From the NCBI RefSeq assembly GCF_021647475.1, contig NZ_JAKIUR010000051.1, positions 1-19,674 of the forward strand: a stretch of 19,674 nucleotides of DNA, written 5' to 3'. The translations under genes and the position numbers were made by a program. Position 1 is the first letter of the stretch. Every line of letters starts with the position of its first letter. Below, one piece after another: positions 1-7,795 of this stretch. The stretch is from Lutibacter sp. Lineage in GTDB: Bacteria > Bacteroidota > Bacteroidia > Flavobacteriales > Flavobacteriaceae. The notes beneath the pieces are model-generated. The model was not told the origin of the DNA. It made no database searches and saw only the letters and a list, made by a program, of their open reading frames with translations.

Positions 1-99
1 ACTACTTGATGTCATTGATGTAAATTATTGATTATCAGTATAATATACAAATAATTAATAACTTTGACAACTATAAATCAACTGATTATCTAGCTTTTA

Positions 100-1554
100 T
101 CAAAGAAAAAGTGTGAGTTTGCCCTGATTATGCATAGATGGATCTTTAATTTTATAATATTTTAAATTACCTTTCTCGTCAGTTATTGCCAAATGAACTA
201 TTTCACCTCTCCAACCTTCAACTGCACTAATGCTTATTGCATTTGCCCTTAATTGCAAATTATAAATAGGCTTATCTCCCAATTCGTCATTTTTATATAA
301 ACTTAAAAGTGTTTTTATAATTGCAATAGATTGAATTACTTCATAATAACGCACTAAGCCTCGTGCCAACACATCACCTGTTTCAAATTGAACTGGTTTA
401 ATATTCAAATTTTTATACGCCAAAAATGGATGACTTTTTCTAATATCTCTAGCTATTCCACCTGCTTTTGCAACCATTCCTACAGCTCCAATTTGAAGTA
501 ATTTATTAGTGAAAACTGCACCTATTCCATCAAATCTTTTTAAAACACTTGGCAAATTGAACATTTTTTCAGCCATTTCCACAAATTTCTTTTCAAAATC
601 AATTAAAATAGAAGCCAAATCGATTTGTAAATCGTTGATTAACGGATAATAAGTTCCTCCTATCCTAATCAATCCTTTGCCAAACCGATTGCCACACCAA
701 CGTTGTGTAAAATTAATTATAGGTGTTCTTAATCCGCTAAAAACAGCACTTCCTAATTGATATGCCACATCCGTGCACATTCCACTTAAATCACCTGTAT
801 GAATTGCTATTCGTTCTAATTCTAACGCAATGCTACGTTCAATAGTTAAATTATTTGTTATTTTTATACTTGCCAGCGATTCTATAGTTTGCGTAAATGC
901 TAAATTATGAGCAATAGCGGAATCACCTGTAATACTTTCAGCTAAAATGCTTCGTTGTAACCACTTTTTTTTAGAAAGCATTAAAGTTTCAATACCTCTA
1001 TGTTGCCATCCTAATTGAATTTCTAAATGTTTAACCATTTCTCCGTGGCATAAAAATCTAAAATGTCCGGATTCAATAATTCCTGCATGAATTGGGCCAA
1101 CACTTACTTCGTGTAATTCCTCTCCATCAATTTTATAGAAAGGATAATTTTTTATTTGTTTCGATTTATCTGCTCTATTTTCGGCATATCTAACAGGTTT
1201 TAACCAAGGATGATTTAAAAATTGAATATTATAATTTTCGTGAATTTCACGTTCAAAAATATGAAAGGCATTTATGTGTTGTGTAATAGATTCTAATGAA
1301 GTATCTAAAGAAGTAATTTGATGTCCAAAAACTAAAAAATCATGAGTGTTATCATTAGCTAAAATCAGTATAAATTTAAACCCTTTTAAATAAGGAATTG
1401 CAAAATATTGCAGACAATGAATTTCATTTGAACTATTAAACAAATTAATTACTTGTTCCGTAAACTGCTTATATTCAAGTATTGGAATATCTGAAAATTC
1501 AAAACTTGAATTATTTTGAATACTTAAAAATGAATATGTAAAACTTTTATTCAT
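100..1554 (-). CDS. hyfG: HyfG-like large subunit (NuoCD type) of an Ehr-type complex, without Ni-Fe ligands
   Basis: A 484-residue peripheral subunit homologous to HycE/HyfG and to fused NuoC-NuoD. Residues ~1-130 form the 30-kDa (NuoC-like) domain, with HPWLKPVRY at 116-124. From ~150 onward is the 49-kDa/hydrogenase large-subunit domain, with GPIHAGIIESGHFRF at 153-167 and LEIQLGWQHRGIE at 177-189. In true group 4 hydrogenases an RxCGxC motif follows; here it reads ESITGDS (206-212), with Thr and Ser at the cysteine positions. The C-terminal DPCxxC is DPSMHN. All four Ni-Fe ligands are therefore absent, so hydrogenase activity is very unlikely and the protein belongs with the Ehr/complex I-like group. 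It is the last visible gene of the operon and starts 5 nt after hyfF. It stops only a few residues after DPSMHN, whereas NuoD- and HyfG-type proteins usually continue for about 30 more residues. The catalysed reaction cannot be deduced. Confidence 0.9.
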   Translation of the reverse strand: MNKSFTYSFLSIQNNSSFEFSDIPILEYKQFTEQVINLFNSSNEIHCLQYFAIPYLKGFKFILILANDNTHDFLVFGHQITSLDTSLESITQHINAFHIFEREIHENYNIQFLNHPWLKPVRYAENRADKSKQIKNYPFYKIDGEELHEVSVGPIHAGIIESGHFRFLCHGEMVKHLEIQLGWQHRGIETLMLSKKKWLQRSILAESITGDSAIAHNLAFTQTIESLASIKITNNLTIERSIALELERIAIHTGDLSGMCTDVAYQLGSAVFSGLRTPIINFTQRWCGNRFGKGLIRIGGTYYPLINDLQIDLASILIDFEKKFVEMAEKMFNLPSVLKRFDGIGAVFTNKLLQIGAVGMVAKAGGIARDIRKSHPFLAYKNLNIKPVQFETGDVLARGLVRYYEVIQSIAIIKTLLSLYKNDELGDKPIYNLQLRANAISISAVEGWRGEIVHLAITDEKGNLKYYKIKDPSMHNQGKLTLFL

Positions 1555-1559
1555 ATATT

Positions 1560-2966
1560 TTAAATTGAAGCCTGAATTAAATCAAATAAATAATGATTTT
1601 GAAAAATTCCAAAATAAATACTTAAAACTACTAACATTAATTGTAATGAATTTTCTACCACAGTTCCTTTTAAATCTGTTTCAAATTTTTGTGTTGCTGG
1701 ATAAAATAATAACTTGAATACATCTTTCAGCAAAATATAAAAAATCACCGTTAAAGCTATTAGAATAAGCACAACTAAAATCCAATTTTGCTGAAGTAAT
1801 AACTCTTTAAATATTAGCAATTCACTAATAAATAATCCTGACGGTGGTAACCCTAAAATGGCTAAAGATCCAAATAATAAAAGTAATCCTCCAAAAGGAT
1901 TCTGATAAAAATATCCTGTAATATTAATTTTAACTCTATTATTTAACCGCATAATCTGTCCAACTTGAAAAAACAACCCCGATTTTACAATAGCGTGAAA
2001 GGTCAAATGTAGAAAAGCAGCTAATATGCCAACTTTCCCCAGCGTTAGTGCTATAATTACCAACCCAGCATGTTCCATACTTGAGTAAGCATACATACGT
2101 TTATAATTTTTAACTTTTAACAAATATGCCGCAGCAAATAACAAGGTCAAAACTCCTGCAATTAATAACACATGATTCATCCAAGGTTTTATACTTGTAA
2201 TTTGAAACATTTGATAAAATCGATACACCGCTAAAAATCCCGCATTTAATAAAACACTAGAAAATAACGCACTTATAGGAAATGGAGCCACATCTTTTGC
2301 ATCAATATCTACATTAAACATAGGAATAATTCCCATTTTAACACTAAAGCCAACCAGAATAAAAAGAAAAGCAGATTTTAACCAAATAGGATCCATTTGC
2401 AAAGCATTGCTTTTTAACAAATCAAAAGATAAATCTGATAATCCAACTTTTTGAACTGCAACACTCAATAATAAAATTCCTACAAAAGCCAATGTTATTG
2501 AAACAGAACAAGCAAAAACATATTTCCAAACAGCTTCTAATACAATTTTTTTCCTATCATGATAAATTAATGTAGCACCTGTAAGTGTTGTAGCTTCAAC
2601 AAAAGCCCAAAGCAATCCGTATTGGCTACTTAAATAAACCCCCATCAAAGCAACATTAAACCCAATGTAAACTGCATTATGAATTTGAACTGTTCTAATA
2701 GATTGTTGCTGATTATATTCATAAATCTGATAATGAACAGCGGCAACAAAACTAAGTATAGCCAAAATAAAAGCAAACAAAACGCTAATGCTATCATATT
2801 TAAAATATGCTATTTCAAAAGTGCCTAAATGACGATATAAATAAATAGCAAAAATTAATTGCATTAAATTAAATCCATACACTAAAAAATGCATCCATTT
2901 TTTATTTTTCAAAAGAAAAATACTTCCTGAAAATAAAACTGCTATCAAAAAATATACGTACAACAT
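1560..2966 (-). CDS. hyfF: HyfF-like antiporter-type membrane subunit (NuoN/NuoM family)
   Basis: A 468-residue polytopic membrane protein of the proton-translocating NADH dehydrogenase/Mrp antiporter family. The key charged residues of this family are visible: a glutamate in a helix at WAFVEATTLTGA (E124), and a lysine in the broken-helix region at VGFSVKMGIIPMFN (K210), followed by a degenerate form of the usual PMHxWLPDAHxxAPxxVSAL segment. E. coli HyfF is somewhat longer (about 526 residues). It lies between hyfE (3-nt gap) and hyfG (5-nt gap), so it is almost certainly co-transcribed and translated in concert with them. It should form one of two ion-translocating modules of the membrane arm, with HyfB. 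The pumped ion (H+ or Na+) cannot be decided from sequence. Confidence 0.9.
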   Translation of the reverse strand: MLYVYFLIAVLFSGSIFLLKNKKWMHFLVYGFNLMQLIFAIYLYRHLGTFEIAYFKYDSISVLFAFILAILSFVAAVHYQIYEYNQQQSIRTVQIHNAVYIGFNVALMGVYLSSQYGLLWAFVEATTLTGATLIYHDRKKIVLEAVWKYVFACSVSITLAFVGILLLSVAVQKVGLSDLSFDLLKSNALQMDPIWLKSAFLFILVGFSVKMGIIPMFNVDIDAKDVAPFPISALFSSVLLNAGFLAVYRFYQMFQITSIKPWMNHVLLIAGVLTLLFAAAYLLKVKNYKRMYAYSSMEHAGLVIIALTLGKVGILAAFLHLTFHAIVKSGLFFQVGQIMRLNNRVKINITGYFYQNPFGGLLLLFGSLAILGLPPSGLFISELLIFKELLLQQNWILVVLILIALTVIFYILLKDVFKLLFYPATQKFETDLKGTVVENSLQLMLVVLSIYFGIFQNHYLFDLIQASI

Positions 2967-2969
2967 CTT

Positions 2970-3611
2970 CTAATCTTTTAATTTCGATAAAATATCGGTT
3001 GAATCATTATGAAAATGATAAGTTAATTTGTTAAAAAACACACCTAATACTAAAACACTTACAAATAAATCGAGTAAAATGGCAGTATTTACCATCATAG
3101 GCATTTCATTTCCAATAGCCAGAGCTAGCAAAAAGACTCCATTTTCAATAATAATAAAGCTTATAATATGTATCGTAATATTTTTATTGATTACTATAAA
3201 TATAAGTCCCATTAAAACTGCCGTAATTGCTGTTGAAAATATTTTAACATCTAAAAAATCATTCTTTAATAAATTCCCCAAAAATATTGTTGAAACAAAT
3301 ACTAGTGTCGTTGTTAAAATTAAATAAAAACCTTTCATTTTTCTACGAGCCTTAAAATTTTTAATATTGGTAACTTTATTTTTTTTAGAAATATTTAATA
3401 AATAAGCGGGAATTAATATTCCTTTAAATACTAAAGTTTCTAGGGCTATAAATATTAAATGAATATAACTTAATTCATGCAAACCATTTAAAGCAATCAA
3501 AAACAACAAAACACCTTGAAAACCTAATAAACGTATATAAGTTTTTACATTTACAGAAATAGAAAAGTAAAATATAGAAACTGCAAATAATAAAATAAAT
3601 AGTGCATTCAT
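2970..3611 (-). CDS. hyfE: HyfE-like membrane subunit (NuoK-like)
   Basis: A 213-residue integral membrane protein, close to the 216 residues of E. coli HyfE. The family resembles NuoK in its C-terminal half, with extra helices at the N-terminus. Membrane glutamates typical of this subunit are present at IALETLVFKGILIPAY (E58) and FIIIENGVFLLALA (E156), both inside hydrophobic segments where NuoK carries residues of the charged axis. A basic cytoplasmic loop (about 76-93, KKNK...KARRK) separates the two halves. The ATG at 3611 follows the hyfC stop after one nucleotide. Together with hyfC it should bridge the peripheral subunits and the antiporter-like modules. Confidence 0.88.
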   Translation of the reverse strand: MNALFILLFAVSIFYFSISVNVKTYIRLLGFQGVLLFLIALNGLHELSYIHLIFIALETLVFKGILIPAYLLNISKKNKVTNIKNFKARRKMKGFYLILTTTLVFVSTIFLGNLLKNDFLDVKIFSTAITAVLMGLIFIVINKNITIHIISFIIIENGVFLLALAIGNEMPMMVNTAILLDLFVSVLVLGVFFNKLTYHFHNDSTDILSKLKD

Positions 3612-3612
3612 A

Positions 3613-4520
3613 TTACAACTGATTTTCTAATAATAAAATCATTAAAAACAATACAACTCCAATACTTGAAATTGTTAAAATAAACTGGGAATTATAAATA
3701 AGTTTTAACCGTGCTTTAAAACTTTCCAAGAATCCAATTAACCAAGCAAAAATTAATTCAACTAAAATAAAAATTAGTATACTTATAACTAAATTAACAT
3801 GCAAAAATGCTAAAATAATATTTGCTATTATGGCACCAAAAATAGCAAATTTTAATGCGTTTCCAATATTTACAAAAGCCATATCTATACCGCTATTGTC
3901 TAATACCATTACTTCATGAACCATGGTTAATTCTAAATGTGTTTTAGGATCATCAACCGGTAAACGGCTACTTTCAATCATAGCAAATTGTGCTAGAATA
4001 TAAACAGAAAGAACCGTAAATAAAATGGATGAATACATATTTAAACTAAATCCGTTAAACATATCTGATAATGAAGTATTACCCGTTATTAAAACTAAAG
4101 TGGCAACTACCATAAAAAAAGCTGGTTCTGCTAACATAGAATATAATGCTTCCCGATTTGCTCCCATTCCTTCAAAACCACTTCCTACATCTAAAGCACC
4201 TATTATTAGAAAGAATTTGCCAAAAGCTAACAAATAAATAATAAAAAATCTCCTTGAAAATGGATAAACGCTGGAAACTTATTACCAAAAGGAATAAATA
4301 ATACAGCGATAATTAGAATTACAAAATTTATAATAGGCGATAATTGAAATATAATACTCGTAGTTGTACTAAAAATACTTCCTTTTTTAAATAATTTAAA
4401 TATATCAAACCAAGGTTGCAAAATACTTGCTCCTTTTCTCCCACTAAATTTAGCTTTAGTTTTTGCAATAATTCCTGGGAAAACAATTGCACAAAATAGT
4501 ATTAATAAAAAACTAACCAT
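3613..4520 (-). CDS. hyfC: HyfC-like membrane subunit (NuoH-like), split by a -1 frameshift
   Basis: Homologue of HycD/HyfC, the NuoH-like subunit that anchors the peripheral arm. It is in two overlapping frames. The first (4520 down to 4227, 97 codons) carries the N-terminus including KAKFSGRKGASILQPWFDIF, matching the RARMHNRRGPGVLQ region of HycD. It ends at TAG shortly after QGDFL. The second frame continues without loss of homology: IIYLLAFGKFFLIIGALDVG aligns with LLYLFAIARFFFAISGLDTG, followed by the acidic loop SSRLPVDDPKTHLELTMVHE. Joined at 4242 the product is 302 residues, the normal family length (about 307-315). The junction is a T TTT TTA heptamer in the correct phase. Causes to consider are a missing T in the T6 run (sequencing or assembly error, or real mutation) or programmed -1 frameshifting. 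The ATG directly abuts the hyfB stop codon. The second frame alone would need a TTG start at 4233 and would lack the first third of the protein. Confidence 0.85.
4242..4248 (-). other. Candidate -1 frameshift site T TTT TTA in hyfC
   Basis: On the minus strand, in the reading frame of the first hyfC segment, the codons GAT TTT TTA form the heptamer T TTT TTA, a classical X XXY YYZ slippery sequence. A -1 slip here leads precisely into the second hyfC frame, 10 nt before the first-frame TAG. AAGGAGA (4249-4255) lies immediately upstream; this is closer than the spacing that stimulates -1 events in dnaX. Only a weak downstream pairing (ATTTG with CAAAT) is visible. A homopolymer error is therefore an equally good explanation. 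Confidence 0.45.
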
Positions 4521-6524
4521 TTAAATAATATTTAAAACTGTGAGCACTATCATTATAATAATAAACAATAATGGGTATAATATATAATCTTGAATTTTAC
4601 CTGTTTGCAATACGGCTATTTTTTTTACATAATGTAAAATATTATTAGCTATTGGCATTATAAATTTAAATTCTACTTTATCTTCTACATGTGTTTTATA
4701 TGATTTTTTTACAGGAAATACTTCTTTATCTTCATAAGTTATTTCAGAAGATAAATCCACAAAAACAGGATTAGCAATTCTTTTAAAATTAGCTGCAAAA
4801 GAAGAAGCATTATATTGATTGGTAACTGGATTTGCAGCCGTATAACCACAGCCCCAAGTATCAGCATAAATTACTTTTTTACGTTTTAATATTAATTTTC
4901 TTATCACATAAAACAACCAAATACTTAACCATAAAATAGCACCAATAATTCCAATCCATTTTAATGAGTTAGAAATAGCTAATTGTTTAAATTCAAACAA
5001 TGGAAACCTTTCTTGTAAAATTGAATTTATAAAATTGAAGAAATACACAGGCAATACACCAATAATTATAATCCAAAAAATCGGTAATATTTCAGCAAAT
5101 CTTATAGATGGTGCAACTTCCACAGCATGTTCCGCTTCTTTGCTTCGTGCAGTTCCTAAAAAAACAACACCAAAAGCTTTTGTAAAACAAAACATTGCTA
5201 ATCCTCCAATTAAGGCTAATGCTAAAATTCCAAACATCATTAACATAGGAAACGCTAAACCTCCTTGCTTAATTCCATCGAAAAAACCATTATAAATAAT
5301 AAATTCAGAAATGAAACCATTAAAAGGAGGAATTCCACTAATTGCAATTGCACCAATTAAAAATGCAAAAGCGGTAAATGGCATTTTTTTTATGAGTCCA
5401 CCTAATTTATTTAAATTACGTGTATGAGTTTTAATATATACAGACCCAGCCGCATAAAATAATAAGGATTTAAATAAGGAATGATTTAAAATGTGTAATA
5501 AAGCTCCAGCCCAGCCCAAAACGGCAATAACTGGTTGATGATAAACTTCTCCCAAAACTCCTAATCCTATTCCTATTCCTATAATTCCAATATTTTCAAT
5601 GCTATGAAAAGCTAATAATTTTTTTAAATCGTGTTGAACTATGGCAGACATTACTCCAAAAACACCTGTAAAAATAGAAATTAAAAGGATGAATATTCCA
5701 ATGCTCAAATTCAATTCAGGTAAATTAAATAGTATTCTTATAATACCATAAATCCCCATTTTTATCATAATTCCAGACATTAACCCTGAAACATGAGATG
5801 GTGCTGCCGGATGTGCGTGTGGTAACCAAGAATGCAAAGGAAAAAATCCTGCTTTAATACCAAAACCAATAAAAAATACAATAAAAATCCAAAAGTTAGT
5901 TGGAAGTCCAACTATCAAAGGCGTTTTTTCTACCAAATGTTTTATTCCTTCAAAACCAAAATCACCAGTTACTGCATATACAATTACAAAACCTGCAACC
6001 AAAAATAGATAGCCAACATGCATTTGTACCAAATATTTAATTCCTGTTTTAATAATATCAGGTTTATTACTTTCAAAAATTACCAGTAAAAAACTACTTA
6101 GCGACATTAATTCCCAAGCCAATAAAAATGCAATTCCATCTGAAAGCATCACCACAAACAACATGGCAAAATTCAACATGAAAAAATTGAAATAATGCAA
6201 TGCAAAATTAAAAGCACTCTTCTCCTTTAAGTACGGAGCTAAATATTGTTTTGCATAAATAAAACTACTTAAGGATGTAAAATTTATGATTAAAATAAAA
6301 AAGGCAGATAATTTATCAATTTTAATAATTAGAGGATGAAAATAAAAGTTAGAAATTAATTCAGAAACATATTCATTGCCACTTATCAAAACATTAATTG
6401 CTAAATATGAAGTACTTATCCACAATGCTAATTCCAATAAAAAAATATACCAGTACGATTGTTTTTTGGAAAAAACAAAAGTAAACCAGCTTAGTACAAA
6501 AACGACTAAAATTACTGTATTCAT
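4521..6524 (-). CDS. hyfB: HyfB-like antiporter-type membrane subunit (NuoL family)
   Basis: A 667-residue polytopic subunit of the NuoL/Mrp antiporter family, close in length to E. coli HyfB (672). Family landmarks, numbered from the ATG at 6524, are LLAWELMSLSSF with the helix-5 glutamate E138, GIKAGFFPLHSWLPHAHPAA with lysine K224, VSGLMSGIMIKMGIYG, and the HyfB/HycC-type C-terminal motif YADTWGCGY. A longer reading with TTG at 6545 would add seven residues, but that TTG is part of a promoter -7 element (TATCTTTG, 6543-6550), so the ATG at 6524 is preferred. It is the first gene of the hyfBCEFG operon, and its stop abuts the hyfC start. No hyfD is present, so the complex has two antiporter-like subunits where E. 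coli Hyf has three. It probably translocates protons or sodium across the inner membrane. Confidence 0.9.
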   Translation of the reverse strand: MNTVILVVFVLSWFTFVFSKKQSYWYIFLLELALWISTSYLAINVLISGNEYVSELISNFYFHPLIIKIDKLSAFFILIINFTSLSSFIYAKQYLAPYLKEKSAFNFALHYFNFFMLNFAMLFVVMLSDGIAFLLAWELMSLSSFLLVIFESNKPDIIKTGIKYLVQMHVGYLFLVAGFVIVYAVTGDFGFEGIKHLVEKTPLIVGLPTNFWIFIVFFIGFGIKAGFFPLHSWLPHAHPAAPSHVSGLMSGIMIKMGIYGIIRILFNLPELNLSIGIFILLISIFTGVFGVMSAIVQHDLKKLLAFHSIENIGIIGIGIGLGVLGEVYHQPVIAVLGWAGALLHILNHSLFKSLLFYAAGSVYIKTHTRNLNKLGGLIKKMPFTAFAFLIGAIAISGIPPFNGFISEFIIYNGFFDGIKQGGLAFPMLMMFGILALALIGGLAMFCFTKAFGVVFLGTARSKEAEHAVEVAPSIRFAEILPIFWIIIIGVLPVYFFNFINSILQERFPLFEFKQLAISNSLKWIGIIGAILWLSIWLFYVIRKLILKRKKVIYADTWGCGYTAANPVTNQYNASSFAANFKRIANPVFVDLSSEITYEDKEVFPVKKSYKTHVEDKVEFKFIMPIANNILHYVKKIAVLQTGKIQDYILYPLLFIIIMIVLTVLNII

Positions 6525-6542
6525 AAAATGAAATTGAAAGTG

Positions 6543-6550
6543 CAAAGATA
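6543..6550 (-). promoter_or_regulatory. Bacteroidota-type promoter -7 element of the hyf operon
   Basis: TATCTTTG on the minus strand fits the Bacteroidota -7 consensus TAnnTTTG. It lies 18 nt upstream of the preferred hyfB ATG. It separates transcription of the hyf operon from the MBL gene 111 nt upstream. I see no convincing TTG -33 element. Confidence 0.55.
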
Positions 6551-6635
6551 ATTTTAATTTTAAAAATCAGTACACATTATTAAAAACATTTATTTATTGA
6601 TATAAGTATCTAAATACAAGCTAATTATAACCAAT

Positions 6636-7403
6636 TTAATTTTCAATAACCAATTCATCATAAGCTAAAAAAACGTTTTTTGGTAATTGCTTTTCAGTTT
6701 CAGCATGAAATCCCATTAAATGACTCATATGGGTTAAATAGGCTTTTTTTGGTTGAAGTTTTTTAATAATTGCCAAAGCTTCTTCAAGATTTAAATGAGA
6801 TTTATGAGGTTTAATTCGCAAAGCATTTAGTATTAGCACATCTAAATCTACTAATTTTTGTAGTTCTTTTTCTGGAATTGTTTTTACATCTGTTAAATAC
6901 GCAACCTTGTCAAAACGAAACCCTAAAATAGTTATTTTATGATGAAAACTTTCAATAGGAATTACTTTTAAATTATGAAGAAAAAAAGGTTCATTTTTAA
7001 CTTCATTAATAATTACACTTGGTGCACCTGGATATTTATTTTTATCCACAAAAATATAATCAAACCGCTTGGTTAAATTTTCAATAACTCTTTTCTTAGC
7101 AAAAATTGGAACAGCTCCCATTTGAAAACTAAACGGCCTAATATCATCTAAACCAGAAGTGTGATCGGCATGTTCATGTGTAAATAAAATTCCATCAATT
7201 TTAGAAACTTTTGCACGTAACATTTGATATCTAAAATCCGGACCGCAATCAATCACATACCTGTAAGAATCCCATTCTACTAAAATAGAAGTTCTTAAGC
7301 GTTGATCTCGTTTATCATCAGAAAAACAAACTGGATGCTGACAATTAATTACAGGAATTCCTTGTGAAGTTCCAGTTCCTAAAAATGTAATTTTAACTTT
7401 CAT
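6636..7403 (-). CDS. PhnP-like metallo-beta-lactamase-fold hydrolase
   Basis: A 255-residue cytoplasmic metal-dependent hydrolase of the MBL fold, similar in length and motif order to E. coli PhnP, a cyclic phosphodiesterase. It begins FLGTGTSQGIP (7-17), then CGPDFRYQML (53-62), the metal-binding HEHADH motif (76-81), the histidine pair in ESFHH (154-155), LTDVKTIP with D172, and THMSH (225-229). Near the N-terminus CQHPVC (21-26) gives a CxHxxC pattern where PhnP has the CxCxxC structural zinc site, so one cysteine appears replaced by histidine. There are no phn (C-P lyase) genes nearby, so a role in phosphonate use is not supported and the substrate is unknown. It is transcribed in the same direction as hyfB but 111 nt upstream, probably from its own promoter (7412-7419). 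Confidence 0.88.
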   Translation of the reverse strand: MKVKITFLGTGTSQGIPVINCQHPVCFSDDKRDQRLRTSILVEWDSYRYVIDCGPDFRYQMLRAKVSKIDGILFTHEHADHTSGLDDIRPFSFQMGAVPIFAKKRVIENLTKRFDYIFVDKNKYPGAPSVIINEVKNEPFFLHNLKVIPIESFHHKITILGFRFDKVAYLTDVKTIPEKELQKLVDLDVLILNALRIKPHKSHLNLEEALAIIKKLQPKKAYLTHMSHLMGFHAETEKQLPKNVFLAYDELVIEN

Positions 7404-7411
7404 ATCAGCTA

Positions 7412-7419
7412 CAAAAATA
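7412..7419 (-). promoter_or_regulatory. Promoter -7 element of the MBL hydrolase gene
   Basis: TATTTTTG on the minus strand fits TAnnTTTG and ends 8 nt before the ATG at 7403, implying a very short or leaderless transcript. No clear -33 box is visible. Confidence 0.45.
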
Positions 7420-7620
7420 ACAATGAATAATTAATTATGAACTTTACCATTATGGTTAAATTAGTTTTTTTTACCATAAAATAATTACCTTTTTGTAATA
7501 TTTATTACATAATTTTCATTAAACCTTTAAATTTAACTAAAATAACATAAAATCTGACTTATATCAAGTTTTAAAACTATTTAAATATGTATTTTTACGA
7601 ATTCTTAAAAGGAATAGGAA

Positions 7621-7710
7621 ATGAAAATAATATTAAAGAATTTTGACTCAAATACTAGATTCCGTAATATTAATTTTACTTTTAAAATACATTATAAATA
7701 TTGCAATTAA
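7621..7710 (+). CDS. Possible small ORF of 29 codons upstream of pntAA
   Basis: ATG at 7621 opens a 29-codon frame ending TAA at 7710. It is preceded by a purine-rich AAGGAATAGGAA, unusual in this window where such sites are rare. The stop codon lies at the foot of a terminator-like hairpin (7709-7735). A near-promoter TATTTTTA sits at 7590-7597. The peptide is basic and has no signal peptide or run of a single amino acid that would mark a classical attenuation leader. It may be a small protein, the coding part of a short regulatory RNA, or chance. Recognised family: none. Confidence 0.2.
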   Translation: MKIILKNFDSNTRFRNINFTFKIHYKYCN

Positions 7711-7735
7711 CTAGTTAAAAAAGCTAGTTTTTTTT
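7709..7735 (+). terminator. Terminator-like hairpin between the small ORF and pntAA
   Basis: AACTAG (7709-7714) pairs with CTAGTT (7724-7729) around a 9-nt loop and is followed by a run of T (8 in total, 7728-7735). The stem is short and AT-rich, so termination would be weak. It could end a short transcript or act as an attenuator in the 5' region of the pnt operon. The remaining sequence between 7404 and 7795 holds nothing else I can name. A TTAATTTG at 7746-7753 is one mismatch from the -7 consensus and could serve pntAA. Confidence 0.4.
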
Positions 7736-7795
7736 ATTTATTGATTTAATTTGAACAAACTATATAATTATAATAAATATTAAAACCAAAACTAT

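Noticed and set aside
1..15. Possible start (ATG at 15, minus strand) of a gene after hyfG
   Set aside because: Only five codons are visible and there is no recognisable upstream signal.
36..50. TATTATACTGATA shared (minus strand) with the IS edge near 19310
   Set aside because: A 13-base AT-rich match that does not extend into the terminal sequence of the element; most likely chance.
3028..3327. Open frame of 99 codons on the plus strand
   Set aside because: It lies wholly opposite hyfE, whose family features are clear; its lysine/isoleucine-rich translation is an antisense artefact.
6525..6545. Longer hyfB starting at TTG 6545
   Set aside because: The TTG is part of a TAnnTTTG promoter element and an ATG follows seven codons later at the family-typical start.
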